64,000 nucleotides of DNA from Dasypus novemcinctus (lineage: Eukaryota; Chordata; Mammalia; Cingulata; Dasypodidae), in the NCBI RefSeq assembly GCF_030445035.2, contig NC_080689.1, positions 22,163,278-22,227,277 of the forward strand, in the 5' to 3' direction. Position 1 is the stretch's first letter; the number at the start of each line of letters is the position of its first letter. The notes below the pieces were generated by a model that searched no databases, was not told where the DNA came from, and was given only the letters and a program-made list of their open reading frames with translations. Positions 13,290-26,162 of this stretch are shown here, piece after piece. The translations under genes were made by a program, and so were the position numbers.

Positions 13290-14180
13290 GTCAATCTCTG
13301 TACCCACTCCTGGACACTAGCAACCCTTGACCTGCTTTGTGTGTGTGTTTTTTTTTTTTTTTTTTAGTTTTACCTTTGTTAGTAAGGTTGTATAAATGTA
13401 ATCATACAATATTAGAATTTTGTGGCTAACATCTTTTCCTTAGTGTAACAAATGTGAGATTAATCCACCTTGTCGCAAGTACCAGTAGTTTGCTCATTTT
13501 GTTTTTGCTGAGTAGTATTCCATTGTTTAGATTCTTCATATTATGTTTATCTATTCACTTGTTGATGGGTATTTGGATTATTCCTGGATTCAGGTACTTA
13601 CAAATAAAACAGTTATAAACATTTATGCACAAGTCTTTGTATGGGAATATGCTTTCATTTATTTGGATACTGACTAAGGAGTAGAAAGTTTGGTTCATGT
13701 GGTAGGCGAATGTTAATTTTGAGAAAACAACCAAATTCATTTTCCAAAGTGATTGTAACATTTTACATTCAATCCAACTATGTTTGAACATTCCAGTTTC
13801 ACCACAACCCTGCTGAACTTAGTTTGTCAGTATTTTGTTTTATGGTCATGTTAGCCAGTAAAAAGTAGTTTTAAATTTGGGTTTTAATAATCGAATTAAT
13901 TGATCATGTTCACACATGTTTATTAATCATTCATATATGTTCTTTGGTGAAAAGTCTGTTCCAATCTAGGCCATGTTAGTATTATATTGCTTGTTTTCTA
14001 ATTATTTAAATTTGAGAAACTGCTAACATATATATATATACATTAATAAAAGTCCCTTATTAGATATGTGATTTAAAAATTTCACCCAAGTAGTGGCTTA
14101 TCTTTTTAGAAATTCTTAACTTTGATGAAGTTCAATTTATCAAATTTTTTCTTTTATGGATTTTTATTTCATTGCATTAC
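13290..14180 (-). mobile_element. L1M 3' region, antisense (left part)
   Basis: Reads as reverse L1M 3' UTR into the end of ORF2: 'gagtagtattccattgttta', 'ttgatgggtatttggatta', 'ttccaaagtgattgtaac' and 'gatgaagttcaatttatc'. It continues across the MLT2 LTR at 14610-14725, so the LTR inserted into this L1. A T18 tract lies at 13352-13369. Confidence 0.85.
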
Positions 14181-14604
14181 TATATTAGTCAGGGTTCCCT
14201 AGGGCAACAGAATGAACAAGAGATCTCTGTCAATAGTAGGAGGGTGGGGATGCACAAGTTCCGGTTCCTTAGGCAGGCTGCAACCAGGGACTCCAGTGAA
14301 AGTCCAATGACTTTCATTGATGAGTTCTGGGAGACATTGGCTGTGAAATTCTCACTCAATGCTGGAATGACCCCCCCTCCCCCACCTTTTAAGGCCTTCA
14401 ACTGATTGGATAAAGTGTCACTCATTGCTGACAGCAATCTCCCGATTTGATGTAATTATAATCATATTTTTTATAATATGCAGTAAAGTCAATGGTGACT
14501 CAAGTCCATAAAAGCCTTTGTATTACAGTTAGCCCAGTACTTCCTTGACCAAACAACTGGGCAGAATTACCCGGCCAAGTTGACACATTAGCCTAACCAT
14601 CACA
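14181..14604 (-). mobile_element. MLT2-like ERVL solo LTR, antisense
   Basis: The minus strand starts TGTGATGGTTAGGCTAATGT and ends in '...CCCTGACTAATATA'. It contains 'ccaatcagttgaaggcctt', the MLT2 hallmark. The flanks attac (14176-14180) and aatac (14605-14609) fit a 5-bp target duplication with one change, as expected for ERVL. The interrupted L1 resumes immediately after. Confidence 0.8.
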
Positions 14605-14609
14605 AATAC

Positions 14610-14725
14610 TAAAACCTCTTAACCTAACCCAAGGTCATGAATTTTTTTCCCTGAGAAAAAAATGTATAGTTTTAGCTCTTTTATGTTTATATGGTTTATC
14701 CATTTTGAGTTAATTTTTTTTGAAT
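14610..14725 (-). mobile_element. L1M ORF2 end, antisense (right part)
   Basis: Continuation of the antisense L1 at 13290: 'aacctaacccaaggtcatga', 'tagttttagctcttttatg' and 'ccattttgagttaattt'. Confidence 0.75.
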
Positions 14726-14729
14726 GATA

Positions 14730-15125
14730 GGAGGTAAAATTATATACTAAACAACAAAAAATATGAATTAGACTTCATTAAAATTAAAAACATTTTCTCA
14801 ACAAATCAAACTCTTAATAAAAAGAATAGATAAATCATTACAGGGAAAAAATGCATGCAAAACACCTGGGTAAGGACTACTATCCAGGAAATATAAAGAA
14901 TTCCTACACTTAGTAATAGTTGTCAAATAATTCAAATAAAAATAGGCAAAAACCTGGTATTTTTAATTGGTAAATAGTCCAATTAAAATAGGAAAAAAAA
15001 TATTTTGATTGAGAGGGTGTTTACATGATTGTATATATTTATCAAACTCATCAAATTGTATATTTAAGGTACCTATATATTTTTATGCTATGTAAATTTT
15101 ATCTCAATAAAAACACTTTAAAAGT
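14730..15125 (+). mobile_element. L1 3' end, sense
   Basis: Sense ORF2 C-terminal region ('attagacttcattaaaatta', 'ggactactatccaggaaata') followed by an L1M-type tail ending 'tttatctcaataaaaacac'. Confidence 0.75.
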
Positions 15126-15174
15126 TCCTTTCAATAAATTATTTTAAAATATTAATATATGTATTTGTATATAT

Positions 15175-15362
15175 TTTTAGGAGGTACTCAGGAATGAACC
15201 CGGAAACTCACACATGGGCTACATTCATTTCCCAATGAGAGTTGGTTTATTGTATGTGGTTTTTTTTGGCTTGTTTTTTTTGTAGGAGATTCCATGGATA
15301 AAACTCAGGACATTGTACATGGGAAGCAGGCTCCCAACCACTTAAGCTCCATTGGCTCCCCT
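15175..15362 (-). repeat. DAS SINE copies, antisense, degenerate
   Basis: Two broken heads: 15175-15240 ('aggaggtactcaggaatg' region) and a better one at about 15255-15362. The reverse complement of the latter starts 'ggggagccaatggagctta' and carries a B-box-like 'tgagttttatcc' region. Confidence 0.6.
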
Positions 15363-18031
15363 AAAAATATTTTGATATTACCTTTTTATAGATAAGACTA
15401 CTATGTACCTAGACTAATAAACTAACTCAAGGGGTATGTTTGATATAAGAATTGTGTGTCTCTAAATTTTCTATTTCTTTTTTGAAGTACAAAAAATATT
15501 ATGATCATGTCTCCCAAATATCTAGAATATTGCATGTTTACTAAACCTCTCTAGAAAAAGGTTAACATTCTGTCCACAAATACATGTTTGATGCAATAAA
15601 AAAGTATTTAAAACATAAGGAAACAATGGAGAATAAAAGAAATAAAGTCTTGGTCTTCTGGTGTCAAGTAACTTATTCCATTGATTAGCTTAGATTATAA
15701 TGCTAAGAGTCTTTGACATTCATTCTTAGTAAGAACAGTTGTAGGCACTTCCAGATAATTTCACAGGTAACAATTTATGGGATCAAGCAGGACACTGGGT
15801 TAATCAACTCTCTTGATCTATAGTGATTCAGAAAAAATAATTAATCTAACAGAGAAAGATTTTTAAGTGTTCAGGATGAATCCCTATGAAAAAAGTCCCA
15901 CATATTGAGCAAAGTTTGTTTCACCAGATATATCTGTACAGCTCAGCGATTCATGGATAACTACTTTAATATTCTGAAAAGACCATTGTCTTTTCTTCTG
16001 AGCCTGTCTTGCAGTGATTTTATTGATACTGTCTTTCTCAAGGGAGCACTTTCAAACTGGGCTTCCCAAAGTCATACCTTTAAAGGAATCTGGCACTGTA
16101 CTGCCATAAACACAATAAGTCTGCCTCTAAAATCAGTTTTAGTCAATGATGAATAACGTAAAATATTTTGGTTATTTTCTGCACACAGGGATACATGATG
16201 GAATACAATACAAATTTCCCAAGAAGGTTTGATATAAACCATGTGAATTGAAAGACAATAAAGGTTTCACTGGGCTGCTTCCAGGTTCGTCTCCACACTC
16301 TCTCAAGGTGACAGCCAATCTCCTCTGCTGCTCACAGCATTTAAATAGAAAAGTTAGAGAAACCTTGCAATTAAAAGAAAAGATCAAGAACAGAATTATG
16401 TGAGAAGTATGCGGAAATCTTCTGGTACAGATTTCATCTTAGCAGGCACAGCTTGGAAGTAAAAAGACACTTCTCCTCAGTCTCAGACTGTGTTTCTGCA
16501 GGGGGCACTTTGATGTCAGACTTAATCGTTGTAGTTAAAACCATCCAGAGAAGTGTTTAACATCTGGTTCCAAATAATACACACAGGGTTCTGTTATTAT
16601 AGATTGTAAAATATCATTGTTGCTCTGTGAAGGAATCCATATAACTCAGCAAGAGAATCTGAACTAATTTAAGGAGGTACAGTTGCAATAATTGCTTCTG
16701 CAAGAAAGAACTATGCAAACAAATTTAAAGAGTTGGGTCAGGTTTTACTCTGAGTTCAGAAATGAGGAATTATAGAAGACTAAACTAGGGGACAGTTCTC
16801 AAGAGGCAAGTTGGCTCTGCTGTTCCACCTCTTTAGAAATGGATCCAGTTAAGCCAGGCATGGGTGAACTAGTAAAATGAGGAAAGGATGATTAATGTGT
16901 TTTATGCCACACTGAGTGTGCATTTATATCCAGAAAGTGAAATCTGAAGAGGCCAAAAATGTAGTCATACTTGTTTCGGGAAAACACATACAAATACATA
17001 TATTTAAGCTATTTGGGGATACACCCCAATGTATCTGTGTGTGTGTGTATGTGTGTGTAGCAACAGTAGCAGCAGTAGTAGTTAAACCTCTTAAAGTGTA
17101 TTAGCTTTCAGAAGAAAGTATACTGGTAGTAAAAACAGATTCTAATGGTTATCTAAGATTCAGGGAATAACTAATAGAAGTAGAACTGAAAAAAGATCTA
17201 AGTACAAGCTACGAATAAAGCATGATGAGAACCAGCATAATGAAGTCTCTTAAGAAATCACATAGTGGTTCCAAGAAATTAGGGGGAGTAATAAGGGTGG
17301 TCAATTATCCTAAAAACTAAGAAATGATGGAGAAAGAGGATTGAGAAAGAAACATTAGACATGGCAAACAGTAGCAACCATTTACAAATACTTAGGCAAG
17401 AGAAGGTTTGTTTATTCCTAAATCCTCAACTATCAATTCATCTTCAGATCTTTGTTCTGCTGGTTTTGGAATCAGGCAAGGAGCTATAATTTTTGAATCA
17501 CTAGATTAGGAGAATGTACTTCTTGTCCAAAAGCTCACTCTGAGCTAGGGGCGAGAGGAGAGCTATATGCTATTTTGTATAGTATGCCATTTCACTATAA
17601 TTGAATTAAAGTATGCATCCCTTAAGAAAAGTTAGTTTATATAAAGATACTTCTTAGATTATTAGATTTTTTAAAAACCAGCTATCTCATCTTAGACATC
17701 CATTCCATTAATTTAATAAAGTTGAGCCCAAAGCAGGGAAAAAATTGCATTAACAAACATCCAACTATCAGTTTTTTATCTGAAACAAACCTATACAATA
17801 GATTAAAAAAAGCATAAAATGTTAGAAAGCTAAAGATGAATACTCTATCACATATCCTTTCTCTATTATAATAAAATGGGAGACCACTTTTTTGTGAAAT
17901 TTTCTATTGAAAAAGTACTCTTCATTTTAGTTGTCAAAATGATTTTTCCCAGAGTGTTCCAGATAAATGGCCATGCCAATTGTTCTTAAGATTCCTTGCA
18001 ATAAACTCCATTCTGTTATATTGCAGGTTTA
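15363..18031. other. Unique DNA, no gene seen
   Basis: Apart from the GT run near 17.04 kb I recognise nothing. The ORF at 15905-16156 shows no domain and no splice context I can support. Confidence 0.5.
17036..17059. repeat. (GT)n microsatellite, interrupted
   Basis: GT alternation broken once by 'at', followed by an imperfect AGC/AGT run to about 17085. Confidence 0.85.
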
Positions 18032-18036
18032 GAGAG

Positions 18037-18482
18037 TGTGGTGGTACAAAGCTGTATGTACCCCAGAAAAAACATGTTCTTAAATCTATACATTTCTGTG
18101 GATAAGAACCCATTGTAAGTAGAACCTTTTGATGAGGCTACTTCAATTAAAGTGTGACCCACATCAATCAGGATGTGTCTTAATCCTACTGTTGGAGTCC
18201 TTTTTAAGATAATGAAATTTAGACAGAGGGAGATAAGCCATAGAATGTAAGATGAAAGCAAGGAAAATGGTAGAGAAAGGATAGAATGGTAGACACTGCC
18301 ATGTGCCTTGCCATGTGGCAGAGTTGCCAAGGATTATCAGCAGCTAGTCTTTGGTAAGAAAGCACAGCCCTGATGCCTTGATTTGGACATTTTCCAGTTT
18401 CTAACTGTACATGAATAATTCCTACTGTTTCAGTGGAACCATTTCATGGTATTTGCTTTAAGCAGCCAAGGAAACTAAAACA
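18037..18482 (+). mobile_element. MaLR (MLT1-like) solo LTR with perfect 5-bp target duplication
   Basis: 446-bp element starting TG and ending 'gaaactaaaaca', flanked by GAGAG at 18032-18036 and 18483-18487. Internal blocks ('ccttttgatgaggctacttc', 'aaagtgtgaccca', 'tgccatgtgccttgccatgt', 'ccttgatttggacattttcc') follow the MLT1 layout but differ enough to suggest a xenarthran subfamily. A 104-codon minus-strand ORF over it is chance. Confidence 0.75.
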
Positions 18483-18487
18483 GAGAG

Positions 18488-19599
18488 AAACTTTCCTTTT
18501 TTCCTTATTCACATTATTTCTTTATCTACATTACTTTCAGCCCTCAAGTACAGGTAACTGGAGTCTATATTCTATGCACATGTTTGGTACATCCTCATAA
18601 AATATCCTGCAGAGAAGAATCTGTAATCTAGGAGGATAGCAAGCTGAAGAATACATACCTTCCCAATTCTTACATTTGAAAATAGAAACCATATTTTAAT
18701 GTACCAGTAACTCTCAAAGTATTAAAGTCATGCCATGACAATTAATTTTTTATATTTTGATAAAATACTATATATTTTTGGATGTTTTATATATATTACA
18801 TTATTTGTAAACTGTTGAAAATAATAAAAATTTCTTATATAAATATTCTGGGAATTCAATGAGACAATATGCAAGTTATTTGACAAACCAATTTTATTAT
18901 GAAAAATATTTTATAATGTCTTCATTTAATATCACCATGTGTTTGTCTTATTTTTGTAAATAGTATATAAAATGATAAAGTAAGTGACAGTACCACAGCC
19001 ACATGTCAACACAATCATGTTTCTACATCAGGAATAAGTATTTTACTAGAAATGACATTCAGAAAATGGACAAGAACTTTTTATACATGGGAAACATTTA
19101 TAGGAGTAATAAATATGTAAAATTGTAAACACAAATAGCATTTTTCCATTAGACTCCATTTCTCAATTTCTTATCAGTTATTTTCCTGGCAAGTTATTTC
19201 AACAGGACCTATTTTCTACATTACGGTTGACAGATACTATACAGGTTTCACAGTGGATAAGATCCTTGGTTTGGGGACCTAGCTTCGGGAGCTATACTGC
19301 TGCAAATTGGAAAAGTTAATTCTATCATGTGGGAAAGGAGAGGTCAGGCAAAATGCTACTAAGGATCATCCTGAGCTCTAACTGTCAGGAATACATATGG
19401 CTGGGTTCAGGCGTGAATATTCTCCAACCAGAGGTTCTTGGCAGGTAATTGGCTACTCCTTTGAAAGTTAAAGATAATATTCTCTACCCACTGAAAAAAT
19501 TCCTAAAGTTCTTAAAGGAGTGCAATCTCATAAGCATGTACATTACTTTAAGACTTCTAAGGCCCCCCAAAATTTTAAGTTATAGATTTGAGTGTGCTT
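18488..19599. other. AT-rich unique DNA
   Basis: Nothing recognised. Confidence 0.5.
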
Positions 19600-19730
19600 C
19601 TGTTTTTGAGTATTAGACCATGGGCAAATTGCTTAATCTCTTGATGTGTTCTCATATAAAGTGGAGATATAGCTCCTGCCCTAACCCTCTTAAATGCTCA
19701 CTGAGATGTATGTATGTATTAAAGCTTTTA
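19600..19730 (+). repeat. MIR SINE remnant
   Basis: Contains 'gaccatgggcaaattgctta', then 'atataaagtggagatat' and 'gctcactgagatg', the central part of MIR. Confidence 0.6.
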
Positions 19731-19814
19731 ACCAATAATCACATGAACCATATTAGTAAATTCCATTCAAATATAGAAGTATTCCTTAATTTTACTATCC
19801 ACTCTGAGTTAGGT

Positions 19815-20005
19815 ATAATAACAAGAACTTTACTCACACAGCCCATTTTTATACCTATGAGGTAGACATTTCTATTCTCTTTTACAGACTGAAGAAACTG
19901 AGATTTAGAGGTGTTAAATAATTGCCTACTATTACACTGACGTTGAGTGGCAGAACAGGGATTTAAAATTGGATATAGAGTCTAACTTCAAAGTCTGTGT
20001 TCATA
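19815..20005 (-). repeat. MIR SINE remnant
   Basis: Reverse MIR: 'acctatgaggtagacatttc', 'acagactgaagaaactgag', 'ggcagaacagggatttaaa' and a final 'aaagtctgtgttcat'. Confidence 0.8.
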
Positions 20006-21939
20006 ATATTTTATGGTATTTTAAGTACATTTGCACCCATTTCAAAAAGCAGTTATCTCAGTACCTGACCAGCAACAAACAAGCTACTTTTATCTAAGAT
20101 AATTCTGAAACCAGCAAAGCAGTTTAGAGCTTGTCCTAACAGTAGGTAATGTTAAGAAATACAGTGTCCTACTTAGGCTTGCCTAACCCTATTTATCCTG
20201 GATCTCTTCCAACATCTCTGACAGCCAGTTTGAGCTATTAATCTCTGAACTTCTATTATCTCATGGGTTAAATTTCACAATGGAATTCGAATACCTCCAA
20301 GGTCCTTTGCTTATGTCAGCATCTATTATCTATTTTCTTTTCCCTTGGTTGGTGTATATTCCTGTATTACTCGCCTAGTAACAAGTATTCTTTGAGTTTG
20401 TGCTCTGGCGTTTCTTTCACATGTCTTATCTCTCTGTCCCACTGCCTCTTTTTTTTTTTTTTTTTTAATCCGACCCTCTTTCCACTGCAAGGGCTTCCTC
20501 TCTCATGTGCAGAGTAACAATACCTAAGTCTGTATACTTTCTCACCCTAAATCAACATCCAATGGCCTCTAGCTTTTAAAAGTTCTCCTTATCATTTTCT
20601 TAGAAATATTTCTACAGTTAATGGTCTGCTTTTGAATTATATTATGCCTGCTTCTCATTCTGTCTTCTATCCTTTCTACTGCATTTGAAACTGTTCTTTC
20701 ATAGTTAACAGTGGCCTGCGAAATGCTAAGTCCAATTGGCTTTTTTCCCTTTTTTCCATTTACTTAATATTTCTGTAAGCATTAGCACTGGAGTCACCTT
20801 TTCCTTTTAAGAAAACTCTACTCTTTTAGACTCTCACAAATTTCTGAATCTTCTCCTAAATTTCTAAACACTGGTTTTCAGTATTCTTGATTATCAGTTC
20901 TATGTAATCCTTCAAAGAAGTAAAGGCAGGGAGATTCATATAGCTCTACCTTGACCCTAAACCTCTAAAGAAGGCTACATTTAGAAAGAAGTTCCTGCTT
21001 CTACCTCTAATCTTTTACCATCACCAAAGGGGGAGGATTGAAGGGATATTTTTCCTTGTTGATAAACTCCTTCTAATGCAGACAAGTTAACAGAACAATA
21101 GGTAGTTCTTCCATGTAGTACAAATAGTCACTAGCTGTTCACATGTGAAGAGGGCTTCTCAAATGTGTGGAAAGGATATATATTTTTCCTACAGTCATTT
21201 GAAAGTAGACACATAATTTGAAATTACAATATTCCAATATTTACTTTTTCCTCCTGATTTATACTGATCAGAAAGCTACTTTGAAAATTTAAGCACACTG
21301 TTTCTATTTCTACATTTTCATATCTTTTTCTCCAGAGTAGTTTCATTTTTCTTCTCTCTCCTAGTATCTGTTACACAGAGAGTGATGCATTTCCATTCTG
21401 AAATCCTTATTGTGTCACCTGGACCAGATATTCCACAGTGATTTGATCAAGAAGCAGATAAATCATCTGTGATTGATAATGGGGTTATATGCTGTCAACG
21501 GAAAATGAATTATGATAAAGAAAGATTGGCCCTGTTGAGCTAGATGGCAGGTATTGTGGGGCTTAATGTTGTATAAATACAAAGCCCTATGATTTTAGAG
21601 TTTTATGTAGTCGTGCCATAAATCACGACACAAAACATTTCTTTATTTCACAGATCATGCACACACATAACTTTTTGTCATTTGACAGACACATTTCAAG
21701 TTTCTACTGTGTTTCTGTGAACCAAATGTGTCCCGCTCTTACATACAGCTGAGGAGAGGGGAATGATATTTCAACAAGCCATACACCAGCGTCCTAAAGA
21801 ACTAGATCCTCCCCCAAATCTGAAGGTATTAACTCAGCAGTCACTCTACCCACCACCACTTATCAGAAGTTTAATGCTGTTGTGATTTCTATTATCACAC
21901 ATTAATTTGGTCTGTTCTTGAACATCATAAATATTAGAT
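20006..21939. other. Unique DNA with a T18 run
   Basis: T18 at 20449-20466. The pyrimidine-rich 20.2-20.9 kb stretch could be a decayed L2 but has no decisive block. Confidence 0.45.
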
Positions 21940-22540
21940 CATTCTTATGCGTGGCTTCTTTTACTCTTCATATCTTTGACATTCATTTATGTTGTTGTAC
22001 ATATCAGTTGTTCTTTCATTTTCATTGCTGAGTACAAGATTCCATTGTACGAATATACCATACATTGTTTAACCATTGTCCTTCTGATGGAAGTTTGGCT
22101 TATTTACATTTTTTGACTGTTAAATAAAGCTACTAGGAACATCCCTTTAAGTCTTTTTGTAGATATACTTGGACACATATAGGAGTGGACATATATAGGA
22201 GTGGAATTGCTGGGTGATGGAGTAGTTGTATGCTTAACAATATAAGAAATTGCCATAGTGTTCCATAGTGGCTATACCATTTTACATTCCAACCAGTACT
22301 ATATGAGAATTCCTACTGTTCCACATCCTTGCTAATTCTTGGTATTGTCAATCTATTTGAATTTATCCATTCTGACAGTATGAAGTGATATCTGGATGTG
22401 ATTTTAAGTTAAACATCCCTGTTTGAAAAATGATGTTGATAACATTTTTTTCATCTATTTATTGGCCATTTGTATATCTTCTGAAGTATGTGCTCAAGTG
22501 TTTTGTTTTATGTTCTAAAGTATGAGATATATTCACCTCT
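21940..22540 (-). mobile_element. L1M 3' UTR, antisense
   Basis: 'gagtggaattgctgggtgat', 'ttccatagtggctatacca', 'cattttacattccaacc' and 'attggccatttgtatatc' in reverse L1M order. A short internal duplication of 'acatataggagtgg' lies at 22175-22205. Confidence 0.85.
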
Positions 22541-24429
22541 CTATATGATCATTTTTATCCTTTCTTTAGACATACATGTATTTTATTTTAGTGGACTAGA
22601 GAAGCTCCTTCTTACCTAGTTTCACAATTCTTTTGTTATTTCCTTTGAAGTCAGGGAGTACAAACAAAGAAGGAAGTAGGAAAGGTAGCCATAGCATTAT
22701 CTTAGAATTGAAAGGCTGATTTTAGGCATTGTATGAGTTATAGAACTCTCTGTATACTACTATGCTTGATCAAATATCAGATGTCCCTGGTAGAGCCAGC
22801 TTGCACCAAGAGATTTGAGTTGACCTTGAAATAATGAAATGTAATTTCAATCTATCTCATTCAGTCCCCAAATAGTAGTTTCTGAAATAGAATTCTATCA
22901 GATTTATTTAGTTACATAGAAAAATATATTTCTAGTTCTTAAAAGATATTTCTAACAGAATCAGATTATTCAAATCACCAAAGAAAGAAATTAATTTTAA
23001 TCTTCATTTCAGACAATCAAAATCTACAAATTTCCTTAGTCTTCTCTGAATGGTAAATTAGCTTTTACATAGGATGTACTTACTTCAAGGGGTTAATTTA
23101 AAATTAATGCACAGTGTAATTAAATACCTTTTTGTATAACAAGCAATCCTAAACTTCAGCCCACAAGCGCTTTCATAGTAATGATCTTATTAAGCATATT
23201 TGACCATTAGGATTATACACAAGACATGTTAATGAGAAAGTGGCATAAACAAATGTAACCTTTCTTCATTAGACCATCAACTGGAGAGATATCTATTTGT
23301 TCTACTTATCAATTTTCATTATGGACATGTCTTGATAATGACTTTCTCTTACACTAAAAAAAAATGAATAGACTATTGAATAGTCAGTTCTATAAGTTTA
23401 ACCATCTTACTAACTTATTAATATTTCTTTCCTGTTTCCTGTTTCCTAGATTTATTGCTGAGCAATCAGTCTTTATGACGACCTCGAATCTAAATCAAGC
23501 ATGTTATGCTTGATTTGATAGGGTAATTTCAGCACTGCTAGAATGGACACTAAATTTTTGTCAATCTCCCTCTGTGTCCTTGGTTAGTTCATTAAATTTT
23601 CAGATGGATGAGTAACTTCTTCTATTAAGTTGATATTCTACTCATTGAGAGTGGAGGAAGAAAGAGCTAATTAAGAGTAGGAAAGTCCTTTTAATGCCAA
23701 CAAGTATAAAATAAATGGTAAATTGAATAGTGTTAAACCTACATGATTATGAAATTCAATTAGTTACAATGTTCATTTTACTTTTTACCCAAAAGTAGTT
23801 ACCATTTGGTTACACAAGACAAACAATACAGAAAAAGTATTGATTCTGGATATAATCAGATTATTCTTAACTTTAGCCAAGAATAAAAAGGGAGGAGAAG
23901 GCTTGATGAAAATTGTAAGAAGCTCAAGATATAAGACATTATTCATTATACTAATGTTGATAATTATTAGCATATAAAGTATGAGTTTTTGACACTTTAT
24001 AAATACTTAGGTCGATTTCATGTATTCACTGTTTAACTAAACTTCATACTTTCCCCAAAATAGTCTGAGTTTTATTTCTATTGTTTTCTCATTGCCACCC
24101 TAACTCCAAGGCTAGTGACTATTTTAAGAGTAAACCTTATTCCTGATAAAAGTAATGAGCTCAGAAACTCTAACTAAAGAAATGAGCTATGGTCATTTGC
24201 CTGGCCACAGAAATTTATATGGCACAATCTGTAACAATAAAAAACTGAGAGAAGTTTACCAGAATTTCTGTGGAATAAATTTATATTTTAAAAATATTTT
24301 AAGAGTGATATACCATAAAAAGTAAAAGTTCTCTTTATTTATTGATGACTCAAGATATTGTGGTGTATTATCGTGAATCTTGAACTAGCTACAGATAGTT
24401 GCCATAATGAGAGATGCCAATGATTAAGA
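22541..24429. other. AT-rich unique DNA
   Basis: Contains the perfect hairpin at 23492; otherwise nothing recognised. Confidence 0.5.
23492..23516. repeat. Perfect 11-bp inverted repeat, 3-nt loop
   Basis: AAATCAAGCAT, gtt, ATGCTTGATTT. No other feature adjoins it, so it may be chance or a small structured element. Confidence 0.9.
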
Positions 24430-26162
24430 CAAAAATTAATAAAATAGGAAACTAGCAAACACTAGAGCCAACCAAAGAAAGCAAAACATATTCACAAATC
24501 TTTATTTTAACTGGCCAAGAAAATAAGAGAAAAAGCACACAATAAATAACCAAGAAAGAAAGAAGGGATGCTACTGCATACTCTACAAAAATTAAAAGAC
24601 TATTAAGGAAACAATATGAACACTTTATGGGAACAAGTGAGAACACTTAAATAAAAGATACAAAATGTAAAAAGGTACAAATTACCAAAATTTACTGAAA
24701 AGGATTAGAAAATATGAATAGACCTACAATGAAATGACAAATTGAATTAGTAATATAAAATCTTCCTAAAAAAGAACTCCCAGGCCCAGATGACTTCATT
24801 GGTGAATTCTGTTATATTTTTGAAGAATAAATCACATCAATCCTTCACAAAATTTTTCAAAAATAAAAAGAAGAACATGTCCCAACTTATTCTATGCTCC
24901 TAGTATTACTCTAATATCAAAGTCTGACAAATAAAAAGCAAGAAAATAAAAGAGCAGAATAAATAAAAATGGCCTTCATAAATATAGATATAAAAATCCT
25001 TAGTAGAAAAATAATAAAAAGAAAAAAGAATTTGCAGCATCACCTAGTGGGATTTATGACAAGAATGCAAGATTTTCTTAATGGTTAAAATTCAGGAAGT
25101 ACAACTTATAGTTAGGATGAAGCACAACAACCACAGGGTCATTTCAACAGACAATTGCATTTGGCAAAATCCAATTTGCATAAAAAAGTATTAAGAAACT
25201 AAAAATAAAGAGAACTTCCTGAACCTGAAAAAGAAATCTATGAAAAATCTAGACTTAATGAAGTAAGACTGATACTTTCTTTCTAAGATTGGGAAAAAGA
25301 TAACATGTTCATTCTTGCTACTTCCATTCGACATTGAAATGGAGGTTCCAAGCAGTGCTATACATCAACTTAAATATTATAAATTTATACATACATATGT
25401 TTTTATATATAAACATATATAAAGACTGAAAAGGAAGAAGTAAAACTATCTTCTATCTTCATTAATATACAATTAATACAGTATTTGTAAAACCTGAAAG
25501 AATTCTCTTTCCCTCTCACTCATTCATCACCTCATTCATAACAGCATTACAAAAAGCATGAAATACTTAGAAATAAATTTATGAAAAACTAATGCAAGAT
25601 GAACTCTGAAAACCAGAAAATATTGCTGAGAAAATTAATTACTAATTAAATGAAGAAACATTTCAAGTTCTTAGATTGGAAGACTCAATATTTTAATAAA
25701 ATGATACTGCACAGTCTTTTACAGATGTAATGCAATTGCTACAAAAATCACATCAGACTTCATATTTTTATAGAATTTGAATACCTAAATTTAAAATGAA
25801 TAAAGAAATACAAGGAACTTGGAATAGCCCCTCAAAATTTTTTAGAAAGAATAACAACATTGGAAGATCTAAACTACCCCATATGAAAACTTCTTAAAGC
25901 TACAGTAATCAAGATAAGGTAGTATTAGCATAAGAACAGGCACATAAATCAATGGAACACAATTGAGAGCCCAGAAATAAATTCTTATATGTGTTCAATT
26001 GATTCTGAGCAAAAAGAAATTCAAAGGGGAAAACATAATTTTGCTTTTATAAAAATGGTGCTAAGATAGTTTGGTTAAAAAAAAATGGTTCCAGAACAAC
26101 TAGATAACCATAAAATAAAAACCTACTACAATTCCCCAAGTGCAACAAGAAAGACCAAAAAA
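24430..26162 (+). mobile_element. L1 ORF2 (sense), left part of an interrupted element
   Basis: Degenerate but collinear ORF2 nucleotide sequence from upstream of the RT domain ('ggcccagatgacttcattgg') through RT and beyond. All frames carry many stops. The element is 5' truncated near 24430. It is split at 26162 by a younger L1 tail and resumes at 27546. Its last 13 bases (26150-26162, AAAGACCAAAAAA) form the left target duplication of that insert. Confidence 0.9.

Noticed and set aside
13290..15125. Antisense followed by sense L1 sequence as one 5'-inverted (twin-primed) insertion
   Set aside because: Both halves cover the same late-ORF2 region, so they cannot come from one L1 RNA without overlap; two insertions fit better.
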